Below are positions 28,659 through 39,849 of a stretch of 64,000 bases of DNA, piece by piece. Source of the DNA: Rhizobium sp. BG4. GTDB lineage: Bacteria > Pseudomonadota > Alphaproteobacteria > Rhizobiales > Rhizobiaceae. Below the pieces are notes generated by a model. The model ran no database searches and was not told where the DNA came from. It saw only the letters and a list, made by a program, of their open reading frames with translations. The stretch spans positions 2,710,001 to 2,774,000 of the forward strand of contig NZ_CP044125.1 of NCBI RefSeq assembly GCF_016864575.1. The letters are read 5' to 3'. The position numbers were made by a program, and so were the translations under genes. Each line of letters opens with the position of its first letter. Position 1 is the stretch's first letter.

Positions 28659-29495
28659 TTAGTAGGCGCTCAGCCCCGTGCCCTTGTAGACCTTGTCGAA
28701 CTCGGCCTTCACGGCGTCGTTCTGGTAGGAGGAGACCAGCGTCTTCACCCAGTCCGCATCCTTGTTGTCTTCCTTGACGGCGATGAAGTTGCGGTAGGGA
28801 TTGTCGGAGATCGGCTCCTGGGCGATGCGCTCCTTCGGCGACAGGCCGCTCTTCAGCGCCCAGTCGGTGTTGACGACGGCGGCGTCGAGATCGTCGATCG
28901 AGCGGCCGACGATGCCGGCATCGAGTTCCTTGATCTCAAGCTTCTTCGGGTTCTCGGTGATATCGGCGATGGTGGCGAGAATGCCGGTGCCGTCCTTCAG
29001 CTTGATCAGGCCCTCGTTCTGCAGGACGCGCAGCGCCCGGCCTTCGTTGGACGGATCGTTCGGCAGGCCGACGATGGCGCCTTCGGGGATTTCGGAGACG
29101 GCCTTGTACTTCTTCGTATAGAGGCCGATCGGCCAGACGCCGGTATAGCCGACGCGGACGATGTGATAGCCGTGGGTCTTGATCTGGTTGTCGAGATAGG
29201 GCTGGTGCTGGAAGGCGTTGGCGTCGATTTCGCCGCGCTCGAGCGCCTCGTTCGGCTGGGTGTAGTCGTTGAAGGTGATGGTCTCGATCTTGAGACCCTT
29301 CTTCTCCGCTTCGGCGGTCACGACGCGCCAGACGTCTTCGTCCTCGCCACTCATGATGCCGACCTTGATGGATTTTTCGGCGGCGACCGAGGGAAGGGGT
29401 GCGGCAAAGGTTGCGAGCGCGAGGGCCGAAACGGCGAGCGCTGCGAGGCTTGCCCGGCGCGTCAGCGTCACGGCTGAGAAGGTCTTGTTGTTCAT
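28659..29495 (-). CDS. metQ: Methionine-binding protein MetQ (NlpA family)
   Basis: 278 residues from the ATG at 29495 (MNNKTFSAVTLTRRASLAAL); the frame extends 17 codons further but without a good start. Signal peptide with an Arg-Arg pair and a cleavage site near PSVAA; no lipobox cysteine, so it is likely a soluble periplasmic protein. NlpA/MetQ blocks include KVGIMSGEDEDVWRVV, TFNDYTQPNEALERGEIDAN and GLPNDPSNEGRAL. First gene of metQ-N-I. I looked for a SAM-type riboswitch in the leader and saw none. Confidence 0.93.
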   Translation of the reverse strand: MNNKTFSAVTLTRRASLAALAVSALALATFAAPLPSVAAEKSIKVGIMSGEDEDVWRVVTAEAEKKGLKIETITFNDYTQPNEALERGEIDANAFQHQPYLDNQIKTHGYHIVRVGYTGVWPIGLYTKKYKAVSEIPEGAIVGLPNDPSNEGRALRVLQNEGLIKLKDGTGILATIADITENPKKLEIKELDAGIVGRSIDDLDAAVVNTDWALKSGLSPKERIAQEPISDNPYRNFIAVKEDNKDADWVKTLVSSYQNDAVKAEFDKVYKGTGLSAY

Positions 29496-29644
29496 TTTGT
29501 TTGTCCCGTCTTGGTGATGAGATTGATCTCGAAACACAAAAAGCATGTCAGATCGGAAGGCCGCCTTCGAAGTACGCCCGTCTCTTCTCGAAAGCGGCGC
29601 GGGAAAAGTCTTGCCGGTCTGCCCGATCTCTTCCGAATAAAATT

Positions 29645-29661
29645 CTATAATGTTTATAGAC
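29645..29661. promoter_or_regulatory. Palindrome between metQ and the FAD-protein gene
   Basis: TCTATAA-TGT-TTATAGA: perfect 7-bp arms, 3-bp spacer, in the divergent region 29496-29733. Position suits an operator affecting one or both genes. The rest of the region shows no other feature. Confidence 0.5.
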
Positions 29662-29733
29662 TATATTGGTTGTGCCGCGACGCGAACCGTCCTATTTCGA
29701 TGTGGAGAGTATGAATCTGGATGCGAGTGCGAG

Positions 29734-31137
29734 ATGACAGCCGGTGGCGGTAAATCGAAGGTCGTGGCGATCATCGGCGGCGGCGTTTCCGGCGCCTGCG
29801 TGGCGCTGCATCTGGCCAACGAGCTGCCTGCCGGTATCGCCGAGATCGTCGTCTTCGAACCCCGCGGGGAGCTCGGCCGCGGCGTGGCCTACGATACGGA
29901 AGATCCGGCGCACCGCATCAACGTGCCTGCGGCGCGGATGAGTCTCTTCCCTGACAGGCCGGAGGATTTCCTAGAATGGATCGCTTCGACCGGTGCCGTC
30001 AGCCGCGATCCCGAAGCAGCGCGGCCGGATGGCAATCTCTTTCCGCAGCGGCGGCTGTTTGGCGCCTATGCCGCCTCGCGCCTGCGACCGGCTATCGAGG
30101 CCGGCCGCATCCTTCACCAGCGCGCGACGGTGACCGGGGTCGAGAAGACTGATGATGGCTGGCTGGTCTCCGACAGTACCGGCATCGAGACGCGGGCCGA
30201 CTTGCTGGTGATCGCCACGACGCATCCGTCACCGTCTCCGCCGCTCGGGCTGCAGGCGGTGCTGGCCGGTCACCCGCGCTATGTCGCCGATTCCACAGTA
30301 CCGGGTGCTCTCGACAATATAGAGCCGGATGACCGGGTGCTGATCGTCGGCAACGGGCTGACGGCGGCTGATATCGTCGCGTCGCTCACTCTCTCCGGCC
30401 ATCGCGGGCCGATCACCTCTGTCTCCCGTCGCGGTTTGCGCTCGCGCGGACATGCGGCGACGGCGCAGGATCCGTTCGGCGATTTTACCGCGCGGCCGGC
30501 GAAGACGGCTTCGGAATTGCTGCACAGCATTCGCCAGGCGATCGCGCAGGCCGCCGGAGAAGGGGTCAGCTGGCATGCGGTGATCGATGAAGTGCGTGGT
30601 CATGGACGGCTGATCTGGCAGGGGCTTCCGCTGGCTGAACGCCAGCGCATCGTCCGCCATTTGAGGCCGTTCTGGGACGTGCACCGTTTCCGTGTCGCGC
30701 CGCAGGTCGAGGATGTGCTGGAGCGGGCGATCGGCGAGGGGCGGCTGACGATTGCCGCCGGTTCGGTCGCCGATGCCGAGCGGGACGGCGAAGAGATCCG
30801 CGTGACGCTGCGACTGCGCGACGGCAGCCGCCCGGTGAAAAGCTTCGATGCCGTCGTGGTGACGACCGGTCCCGCGCATGGCGGCATCCTGCAGAGCCAG
30901 TTCTGGCTCTCCGAGCTTGACGATGCCGGTATCCTGGAGCTCGATCCGACAGGGCTCGGCATTGCCTGCAACGAGCGCTCCGAAGCGATCGGCCGGAGCG
31001 GCGACGCCGATCCCTCGCTGCTGATCGCCGGTCCGCTGGCGCGCGGCACTTTCGGCGAGCTGATGGGCCTGCCGCAGGTCACCGAGCATTCGGTCTTCGT
31101 GGCCGGCGAGCTGCATCGCAAGCTGACCGGCGGCTGA
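29734..31137 (+). CDS. FAD/NAD(P)-binding protein (NAD_binding_9 type)
   Basis: 467 residues from ATG at 29734; the frame is open for 28 more codons without support. N-terminal dinucleotide fold VVAIIGGGVSGACVALHLAN and a second nucleotide-binding motif VLIVGNGLTAADIVASL near 210. Family members bind FAD and are annotated as hydroxyacylglutathione-hydrolase-like or amino-acid/siderophore-linked oxidoreductases, but the reaction is generally unknown. It is divergent from metQ with a palindrome between them, and upstream of the FMN-reductase operon, so a link to sulfur metabolism is plausible but unproven. Confidence 0.8.
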   Translation: MTAGGGKSKVVAIIGGGVSGACVALHLANELPAGIAEIVVFEPRGELGRGVAYDTEDPAHRINVPAARMSLFPDRPEDFLEWIASTGAVSRDPEAARPDGNLFPQRRLFGAYAASRLRPAIEAGRILHQRATVTGVEKTDDGWLVSDSTGIETRADLLVIATTHPSPSPPLGLQAVLAGHPRYVADSTVPGALDNIEPDDRVLIVGNGLTAADIVASLTLSGHRGPITSVSRRGLRSRGHAATAQDPFGDFTARPAKTASELLHSIRQAIAQAAGEGVSWHAVIDEVRGHGRLIWQGLPLAERQRIVRHLRPFWDVHRFRVAPQVEDVLERAIGEGRLTIAAGSVADAERDGEEIRVTLRLRDGSRPVKSFDAVVVTTGPAHGGILQSQFWLSELDDAGILELDPTGLGIACNERSEAIGRSGDADPSLLIAGPLARGTFGELMGLPQVTEHSVFVAGELHRKLTGG

Positions 31138-31260
31138 CGCCGTAGACTTTCCCTCGAATATTGCAGACTGATCGCGCCGTTCCCCACTGGCGCCACCGAT
31201 CCCTCCGTGCTTGCCAGCAAGGCCGCAACCTGAGGGACCGAATTTCCCCACCGCTCTCCA

Positions 31261-31276
31261 GAATGGAATTCCATTC
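31261..31276. promoter_or_regulatory. 16-bp perfect palindrome upstream of the FMN-reductase operon
   Basis: GAATGGAATTCCATTC reads the same on both strands. It lies 55 bp before the FMN-reductase start and is separated by one base from a second perfect palindrome. Confidence 0.6.
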
Positions 31277-31277
31277 C

Positions 31278-31291
31278 TTTAGTGCACTAAA
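31278..31291. promoter_or_regulatory. 14-bp perfect palindrome, adjacent
   Basis: TTTAGTGCACTAAA is perfectly self-complementary and starts one base after the previous palindrome, about 40 bp before the FMN-reductase start. It is likely a repressor or activator site overlapping the promoter. Confidence 0.6.
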
Positions 31292-31331
31292 TTTATAGAG
31301 AATATTTAATGCAAGATCAAAGGAGAGAGAC

Positions 31332-32087
31332 ATGCCCCTTCGCCTCGTCGGTATCGCCGGTAGCTTCAACCGCCCGTCCAAGACGCACGCGCTTGTCAGC
31401 CACGTCGCGGATCTCGCCTCCAGGCGTTACGGTTTCTCCTCGAAGGTTTACGACCTCCACGATGTCGGGCCGTCGCTCGGATCGTCGCTCTGGCGCAAGG
31501 AGCTGGATGCCCAGGCCGCCGGCGTCATCGACGATATCGTCAATGCCGATGTGCTGGTTGTCGGGTCGCCGACCTACAAGGGCTCCTATCCCGGCCATTT
31601 CAAGCATCTGATCGACCTGATCGAGCCGCATGAACTGCGCGCCAAGCCGATCATCATCACCGCCACCGGCGGCGGCGACCGCCATGCGCTGATGGTCGAG
31701 CATCAGCTCAGGCCGCTGTTCGGTTTCTTCATGGCCCATACGCTGCCGACGGCAATCTATGCCGCCGACCGCGATTTCGCCGATTACAAGGTGACCTCGG
31801 AGCAGCTCTCCGGCCGCATCGGTTTCGCCATCGACGAGCTCGCCGCCTTCTTCCCTCGCAGCACAGCAGCCTGCAGGCTGCGGAGTGAATGCGATGAGCG
31901 GCGCTCCCGGCACGATGGCGCAGGAACTCTGGAACGTCGTCGATTTCGCCCGCCGCTACCGGCTTCCGGTTCGCGAACAGAACCGGCTGCTTATGCTTTT
32001 CGGCCCGGTGGCGCGCGCCGAAGAGCTGCTTGCCAATGCAAGACGCAACCAATCGATCTGACCCTGACAAGGAGAACCGGATTATGA
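31332..32087 (+). CDS. NADPH-dependent FMN reductase (MsuE/SsuE-like), C-terminus probably frameshifted
   Basis: Residues 1 to about 176 match flavodoxin-fold FMN reductases that feed FMNH2 to sulfonate or sulfone monooxygenases: phosphate-binding GIAGSFNRPSKTH, VVGSPTYKGSYPGHFKHLID and TATGGGDRHALM. Strong AAGGAGAG ribosome site. The frame then continues about 70 Arg-rich residues to 32087, unlike the family. Adding one base near 31860 would instead end the protein QHSSLQAAE at a TGA at 31886-31888, giving about 185 residues, the usual length, five bases before the next small gene. I therefore think the long tail is a frameshift artefact or a recent mutation. First gene of a compact operon. 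Confidence 0.8.
   Translation: MPLRLVGIAGSFNRPSKTHALVSHVADLASRRYGFSSKVYDLHDVGPSLGSSLWRKELDAQAAGVIDDIVNADVLVVGSPTYKGSYPGHFKHLIDLIEPHELRAKPIIITATGGGDRHALMVEHQLRPLFGFFMAHTLPTAIYAADRDFADYKVTSEQLSGRIGFAIDELAAFFPRSTAACRLRSECDERRSRHDGAGTLERRRFRPPLPASGSRTEPAAYAFRPGGARRRAACQCKTQPIDLTLTRRTGL
31894..32061 (+). CDS. Small protein of unknown function (55 aa)
   Basis: Begins MSGAPGTMAQELWNVVDF and ends ANARRNQSI. It is read in a different frame from the tail of the FMN reductase, but its codons show the strong G/C third-position bias of real genes here, which the overlapping tail lacks. Soluble, helical, with Arg and Leu rich segments. Not recognised. It lies between the FMN reductase and another small gene with 22 bp to the next start. 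Confidence 0.65.
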   Translation: MSGAPGTMAQELWNVVDFARRYRLPVREQNRLLMLFGPVARAEELLANARRNQSI

Positions 32088-32239
32088 GGCTTGTATTCGA
32101 ATTCCTGTCATTGCTGCGCCAGGGGCTCAGCCATCCGCAGCCGCTCACTGAAGCTCTGCCTCTCGATGACGATCGCGAGCCAAGCGCTCGCGACTATGAA
32201 TTCTACTATTGGAGCCCGGCGCCCGGGCCCTGGTATTGA
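32084..32239 (+). CDS. Small protein of unknown function (51 aa)
   Basis: ATG at 32084 with GGAG nine bases before it. Sequence starts MRLVFEFLSLLRQGLSHPQP and ends in an aromatic/proline-rich tail YYWSPAPGPWY. The N-terminal helix is amphipathic. Not recognised. Second of three tiny genes; 11 bp separate it from the next. Confidence 0.65.
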   Translation: MRLVFEFLSLLRQGLSHPQPLTEALPLDDDREPSARDYEFYYWSPAPGPWY

Positions 32240-32250
32240 GGAGCCTCGTC

Positions 32251-32391
32251 ATGGCTGTATTCGATGACCGCCGCCCGGCGCCGCTTACACCATCCGGCCG
32301 GATCCTGCGCACCGGCGCCGATCTTGCCGCACCCGCAGCCGCGGCATTTTCCTTCGCGCTGCTCTTCGCCATCACACTCGGCATTCTCTAG
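32251..32391 (+). CDS. Small single-span membrane protein (46 aa)
   Basis: ATG at 32251 with GAGGAG upstream. A charged N-terminal half is followed by a hydrophobic C-terminal helix (AAAFSFALLFAITLGIL) that reaches the last residue, a tail-anchor-like arrangement. Not recognised. Third tiny gene, 12 bp before the hydrolase gene. Confidence 0.65.
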   Translation: MAVFDDRRPAPLTPSGRILRTGADLAAPAAAAFSFALLFAITLGIL

Positions 32392-32403
32392 ATCGGAGAC
32401 GAC

Positions 32404-33000
32404 ATGACGCCGGTTCTCATCGTGCCCGGACTTTTCGGATCGGAAGAGGCGCATTGGCAGAGCGCCTGGCTGAAGGATCATCCCGAAAGCCGTCTCGTAC
32501 GGCAGGAAAACTGGGACCGCCCGCGCGTCACCGAATGGCTCGATGCCCTGGAAGCCGAGCTGGAGCGGGCAGGCGAGGCCTATATCGTCGCCCACAGCCT
32601 CGGATCCGTGCTCGCCGCCCGTCTTGCCGGGCGTCCGGCGGCGCGGCGGGTGAAAGGCGCGCTGCTGGTGGCGCCCTGCGATCTGGACGTGACCGACAAG
32701 CTGCATCCCGGCAGTATCGGCTTCGGCACCATGCCGACGGACCGCTTGCCATTTCCAAGCATCCTCGTCGGCAGCCTCAACGATCATTACATGTCGCTGG
32801 AGCGGCTCACCTATTTCGCGCGGCTCTGGGGCAGCGACCTGCGCAATGCGGGGCTTGCCGGGCATATCAATGTCGCCAGCGGATATGGCCGCTGGCCGGG
32901 TGGCTATCGGCTGTTCGATATCCTCAAACACAAGACGCGGCATCTCGAGAAGATACCCCAAAGAAAGCATTCACCTGGCCGGGAAGTTCCACTAGCTTAG
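32404..33000 (+). CDS. RBBP9/YdeN-family alpha/beta hydrolase
   Basis: 198 residues. Nucleophile elbow AHSLGS (Ser65), acid in LVGSLNDHYMS, and catalytic His in AGHINVASGYGRWPGG, the typical triad layout of the RBBP9/DUF1234 serine hydrolases; the physiological substrate is generally unknown. The last gene of the FMN-reductase operon. Its C-terminal end (QRKHSPGREVPLA) is encoded within an inverted repeat whose second arm lies just downstream, so the native end may have been altered by insertion of a palindrome. Confidence 0.85.
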   Translation: MTPVLIVPGLFGSEEAHWQSAWLKDHPESRLVRQENWDRPRVTEWLDALEAELERAGEAYIVAHSLGSVLAARLAGRPAARRVKGALLVAPCDLDVTDKLHPGSIGFGTMPTDRLPFPSILVGSLNDHYMSLERLTYFARLWGSDLRNAGLAGHINVASGYGRWPGGYRLFDILKHKTRHLEKIPQRKHSPGREVPLA

Positions 33001-33028
33001 CCGCGCAAATTCCACCTCCCGGCCAGGT
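32973..33028. repeat. Long-spaced inverted repeat over the hydrolase stop
   Basis: Perfect 12-bp arms ACCTGGCCGGGA (32973-32984) and TCCCGGCCAGGT (33017-33028), 32 bases apart, spanning the hydrolase gene end. It may work as a transcription terminator; it may also be a small mobile palindrome. Confidence 0.6.
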
Positions 33029-33087
33029 ATCGCGGCCTTCCCAGCCGCCCGATCCCGCCGGTCCTGTTGTCACAAAGGTCATATGTC

Positions 33088-33747
33088 ATGAGTCTCCGTA
33101 TCAACGATGTCGCCCCTGATTTCAGCGCCGACACCAGCCAGGGTCCCATCCAGTTCCACGACTGGATCGGCAACGGCTGGGCTGTGCTCTTTTCGCATCC
33201 GAAGAATTTCACGCCTGTCTGCACGACCGAACTCGGCACGATGGCGGGTCTCGAAGGCGAGTTCAGCAAGCGCGGTGTGAAGATCATCGGCATCTCCGTC
33301 GATCCGGTCGAAAGCCACGCCAAGTGGAAGGGCGACATCAAGACGGCGACCGGCTTCGACGTCGAATATCCGCTGATCGGCGACAAGGACCTGAAGGTCG
33401 CCAAGCTCTACGACATGCTGCCCGCCGGCGCCGGCGACAGCTCGGAAGGCCGCACGCCCGCCGATAACGCCACGGTGCGCTCGGTCTTCGTCATCGGCCC
33501 GGACAAGAAGATCAAGCTGATCCTCACCTATCCGATGACGACAGGCCGCAACTTCAACGAAATCCTGCGCGCCATCGATTCCATCCAGCTGACGGCCAAG
33601 CACCAGGTCGCAACCCCCGCCAACTGGCAACAGGGCGACGACGTGATCATCACGGCCGCCGTTTCCAACGAGGATGCGATCGCCCGGTTCGGGTCGTTCG
33701 ATACGGTGCTGCCGTACCTGCGTAAGACGAAGCAGCCGGCGGCTTGA
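33088..33747 (+). CDS. 1-Cys peroxiredoxin (Prx6 family)
   Basis: 219 residues from MSLRINDVAPDFSAD at 33088, with AAAGG nine bases upstream; an ATG five bases earlier runs into a stop. Peroxidatic Cys45 lies in HPKNFTPVCTTELG, the Prx6 signature. The C-terminal extension (KHQVATPANWQQGDDVIITA) is the Prx6-type dimerisation region, and no resolving cysteine partner is apparent. It reduces H2O2 and organic peroxides in the cytoplasm. It lies near oxyR/katG but is separated from them by an IS element. Confidence 0.92.
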   Translation: MSLRINDVAPDFSADTSQGPIQFHDWIGNGWAVLFSHPKNFTPVCTTELGTMAGLEGEFSKRGVKIIGISVDPVESHAKWKGDIKTATGFDVEYPLIGDKDLKVAKLYDMLPAGAGDSSEGRTPADNATVRSVFVIGPDKKIKLILTYPMTTGRNFNEILRAIDSIQLTAKHQVATPANWQQGDDVIITAAVSNEDAIARFGSFDTVLPYLRKTKQPAA

Positions 33748-33780
33748 GGGGTGCCGCGGATGAGGCGGGTGCCGTGCTAG

Positions 33781-34995
<1,215 letters not shown>

Positions 34996-35028
34996 CTCTC
35001 CCCTCGGGGAGAGGGTAGGGTGAGGGGG
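34996..35028. repeat. RIME-like palindrome, right half
   Basis: Hairpin CTCTCCCC-TC-GGGGAGAG (34996-35013) followed by GGGTGAGGGGG (35018-35028), which is complementary at 10 of 11 positions to the outer arm of the left half 1.2 kb away. Confidence 0.7.
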
Positions 35029-35066
35029 CTCCGGGCGAGAGGGTCGCTTCCAAACAAGCGCCGCCC

Positions 35067-35987
35067 TCACACCTCCGCATGAAAATGATGCTTCTGCACA
35101 CTGCCGGCCGAGCGGCGGATGACTTCGGCGATTTCCATCAGCTGCCTGACGAGCGGCGTCGAGTTGCGCCAGATCATGCCGATCGTGCGTGACGGGCGCG
35201 GCGACTGGAAGCGGGCGATCGAGACTTGCGCCGAGCGCGTCTCCACCGGTACCGCCATCTCCGGAATCAATGTGATGCCGATGCCGGCGCTGACCATCTG
35301 GACGAGGGTGGAGAGCGAGCTGCCTTCCATGATTTCGCGCGGACGGGCCGAGCCGATGCGGCAAAAGGACAGCGCCTGGTCGCGGAAGCAGTGACCTTCC
35401 TCGAGCAGCAGCAGGCGCATTTCCCGTAGCATGTCGCGATCCGGCACCGGGCGGCCTTCGTCTTCGAGGCGGCGCACCAGCACGAATTCCTCGTCGAACA
35501 GCTTCAGCTCGGTCAACGAAGGCTCCGAGACCGGAAGAGCGACGATCGCCAGGTCGAGATCGCCGCGGGAGAGTTCCTGCACCAGCTTGGCGGTCTGGGT
35601 TTCGCGGACCTCGATCTGGATGCCGTCGAAGGTGGCGTTGAGATCGTTGATAATGGCGGGCAGCAGGTAGGGTGCGACCGTGGGGATGACGCCGATCCTC
35701 AAGCGCGCCAGGAACGGATCGCGCGAGGCGCGGGCGAGATCGCCGAGTTCGTCGACGGCGCGGAGAATATCGTGGGCGCGCGACGCGAACATCTGGCCGA
35801 AGGCAGTGAGCTTCACCTCGCGGGCGCTGCGCTCGAAGAGCTCGTTGCCGAGCTCTTCCTCGAGCTCCTTGATCTGCATCGACAGCGCCGGTTGCGAGAT
35901 GGCGCAGGCATCCGCGGCATGGCGGAAGCGGCCGTGGCGGGCCAGCGCCTCGAAATAACGCAGCTGTTTCAACGTCAGGTTCTTCAT
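35067..35987 (-). CDS. oxyR: Hydrogen-peroxide sensor regulator OxyR (LysR family)
   Basis: 306 residues. N-terminal LysR winged helix (LRYFEALARHGRFRHAADAC). The redox pair is present: Cys200 and Cys209 in EEGHCFRDQALSFC, matching the Cys199/Cys208 disulfide switch of E. coli OxyR. Divergent from katG with 161 bp between starts, the usual rhizobial arrangement in which OxyR controls both. Confidence 0.95.
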   Translation of the reverse strand: MKNLTLKQLRYFEALARHGRFRHAADACAISQPALSMQIKELEEELGNELFERSAREVKLTAFGQMFASRAHDILRAVDELGDLARASRDPFLARLRIGVIPTVAPYLLPAIINDLNATFDGIQIEVRETQTAKLVQELSRGDLDLAIVALPVSEPSLTELKLFDEEFVLVRRLEDEGRPVPDRDMLREMRLLLLEEGHCFRDQALSFCRIGSARPREIMEGSSLSTLVQMVSAGIGITLIPEMAVPVETRSAQVSIARFQSPRPSRTIGMIWRNSTPLVRQLMEIAEVIRRSAGSVQKHHFHAEV

Positions 35988-35995
35988 AATTTTAT

Positions 35996-36049
35996 CTTAT
36001 CGCTGATATCAGTAAATCCAACTTAAATTTATCACACGCTTCCGATAAG
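35996..36049. promoter_or_regulatory. oxyR-katG control region
   Basis: AT-rich divergent promoter region with a 7-bp inverted repeat CTTATCG (35996-36002) / CGATAAG (36043-36049) and an internal GATATC. The spacing of about four helical turns suits a LysR/OxyR tetramer. The motif assignment is inference. Confidence 0.5.
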
Positions 36050-36124
36050 AAGAAGACAGGGGAGGGCGCGTGCAACGCCGCGCCAGCCGGTCCGCCACTG
36101 GCACTCCCTCTCAATAACCGATGA

Positions 36125-38338
<2,214 letters not shown>

Positions 38339-38353
38339 TCGATCGAAAATTGC

Positions 38354-38381
38354 ACTGGACGCGGCCCCTGCCGCGTCCAGT
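38354..38381 (+). terminator. katG terminator hairpin
   Basis: Perfect 12-bp stem ACTGGACGCGGC/GCCGCGTCCAGT with a CCCT loop, 15 bp past the katG stop. No T-run. Confidence 0.75.
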
Positions 38382-38705
38382 TCACGGCAGCTCCGTCGGC
38401 TAAGCCGTTTTATTCCTGACTAATTTACGACGGGATTAATCACATTTTTGGGACACTGTGTTCCGCTCCCGGGGGTAGAAAATATCCGTTGCGAGGCGTA
38501 ACAGTGGATTCGTGATATATCGCTGTTGGCATCTTTTGCCGCGCGAGTGACAAGACGGCCGTACGGTAAACGCACGGCGGTCGATCCCGAAAACAACGCG
38601 AAGAGTTCTTTTCACGTCCACTGTTCCGCGGCGCCACCTCCCAGGCGCTCACGCGGGCGTCCGCATTGATAATTCCTCCCGAAAAATTGCTATTCGACAC
38701 TGATC
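38382..38705. other. Gene-free spacer
   Basis: About 320 bp between the katG hairpin and the next gene. No convincing coding sequence on either strand; overlapping minus-strand frames lack codon bias. It should contain the promoter of the next gene. Confidence 0.5.
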
Positions 38706-39209
38706 ATGACCACACCTTGCCCCGAGTTGTTTAAAACCCTCTTCGGCATCGCCTCCTATCCCGCTGCGCGGGAAATGGATGAAAGCGACCTGATGCCGAG
38801 CCAGACCTTCAGGAAGGCGCTGCGCATCGTCCTGACGATCGCCTATAACCAGACGCTGTCGCGCACGACGCCGCATCGCAAGATCCGCCGGATCGGCGGT
38901 ATGGGCGCGCACGACGCCGATGCCATCCTCGATCTCCTCAAGTTCGCCGATATCGTCTCCGGCGATGACAACGGCTACCGGATCACCCGGTCGCTGCGCA
39001 TGGTTTCGCTTGCTGAGATCTATGCCGCCATCACGCCGGCGCGGATGCTTCCGAAGACCAGCTTCGATCATCTCTATGACGCGATCATCGACAAGGCCCG
39101 GACGGCGGCTATCGCCGATCTCGACGGGATCGACCTGTCGTCGACGCTTGCCGATCTGCTCGGCACCGAACATGGCGCGAGCCTTGAGATGGCCGAGCGC
39201 GGCCACTAA
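38706..39209 (+). CDS. Small putative winged-helix regulator (167 aa)
   Basis: Not firmly recognised. The middle (about 30-105: QTFRKALRIVLTIAYNQTLS ... ADAILDLLKFADIV ... YRITRSLRMVSLAEIYAAI) has the helix spacing of a winged helix and resembles the Rrf2-like protein encoded next door. No cysteine cluster, so it is unlikely to bind an Fe-S centre. The start at 38706 lacks a clear ribosome site; MDESDLMPSQTF at 38775, preceded by GGGAA, is an alternative. Confidence 0.6.
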   Translation: MTTPCPELFKTLFGIASYPAAREMDESDLMPSQTFRKALRIVLTIAYNQTLSRTTPHRKIRRIGGMGAHDADAILDLLKFADIVSGDDNGYRITRSLRMVSLAEIYAAITPARMLPKTSFDHLYDAIIDKARTAAIADLDGIDLSSTLADLLGTEHGASLEMAERGH

Positions 39210-39276
39210 GACCTGCAATCGCCGATTTTGTATCAATCGGCGATAGTGGTTCTGGATTTTCTGCTGTTTCAGCGGT

Positions 39277-39744
39277 ATGTCACAATTGATGAGTGACACA
39301 CGGTTTCCAACAGCGCTGCAAATCGTCGTGACGGTCGCGGTCAATGAGGCCGCGGGCGTTCGCACGACCAGTCCGCAATTGGCAGCCAGTCTCGATACAA
39401 ATCCCAGTTTTGTCCGGAAAATCGTTTCGACCCTGTCGAAATCGGGGATACTCATTTCCTCAGACGGCGTCAGTGGCGGTATCCGCCTGGCGCGTCCGGC
39501 GCCCGATATCAAGCTTCTGGAGATTCATGGCAGCGTTCTGCCGGAACAGAAGGCGTGGTCGGCACGCGAAAACATTCCCACCATCTGCTCGGTCACGCGC
39601 AATATCAGCGCAGTATCCGACCAGCTCAGCGCCCGGGCCGACAAGGCTGTCGCCGGCGTGCTCGAAGGCGTTACGGTCCAGGATTGCATCGACAGGATCA
39701 ATCAGCTCGACCGCGCCGCGCTCACAGCCGCCTCGCATTCCTGA
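39277..39744 (+). CDS. Rrf2-family transcriptional regulator
   Basis: 155 residues. N-terminal winged helix of Rrf2 type: LQIVVTVAVNEAAGVRTTSP, recognition helix LDTNPSFVRKIVSTLSKSGI, wing GGIRLARPAPDIKLLEI. Only two widely spaced cysteines (TICSV, VQDC), so the classic three-cysteine Fe-S ligand set is missing and it may sense something else, as in Rrf2 members that respond to thiols. A second ATG at 39289 is possible. It lies 67 bp after the smaller relative. Confidence 0.85.
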   Translation: MSQLMSDTRFPTALQIVVTVAVNEAAGVRTTSPQLAASLDTNPSFVRKIVSTLSKSGILISSDGVSGGIRLARPAPDIKLLEIHGSVLPEQKAWSARENIPTICSVTRNISAVSDQLSARADKAVAGVLEGVTVQDCIDRINQLDRAALTAASHS

Positions 39745-39770
39745 AAAGCACTCATAAAAAAGAAGCCCGG

Positions 39771-39798
39771 AGGGAAATCCGGGCTTCTTCACTGTGAT
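39771..39798 (-). terminator. Intrinsic terminator of the porin gene
   Basis: Perfect 10-bp stem AGAAGCCCGG/CCGGGCTTCT with an eight-base loop. On the minus strand it is followed by a run of Ts, so it terminates the porin transcript. It may also serve the convergent Rrf2 gene. Confidence 0.85.
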
Positions 39799-39849
39799 CG
39801 GAGGTCAACCAGATCACATGACGTGCGTCTCTAACCGCACGTCAATTCA

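Noticed and set aside
29496..29733. SAM-II type riboswitch before metQ
   Set aside because: I looked for the conserved SAM-II pseudoknot segments on the minus strand and did not find them; only the TCTATAA palindrome stands out.
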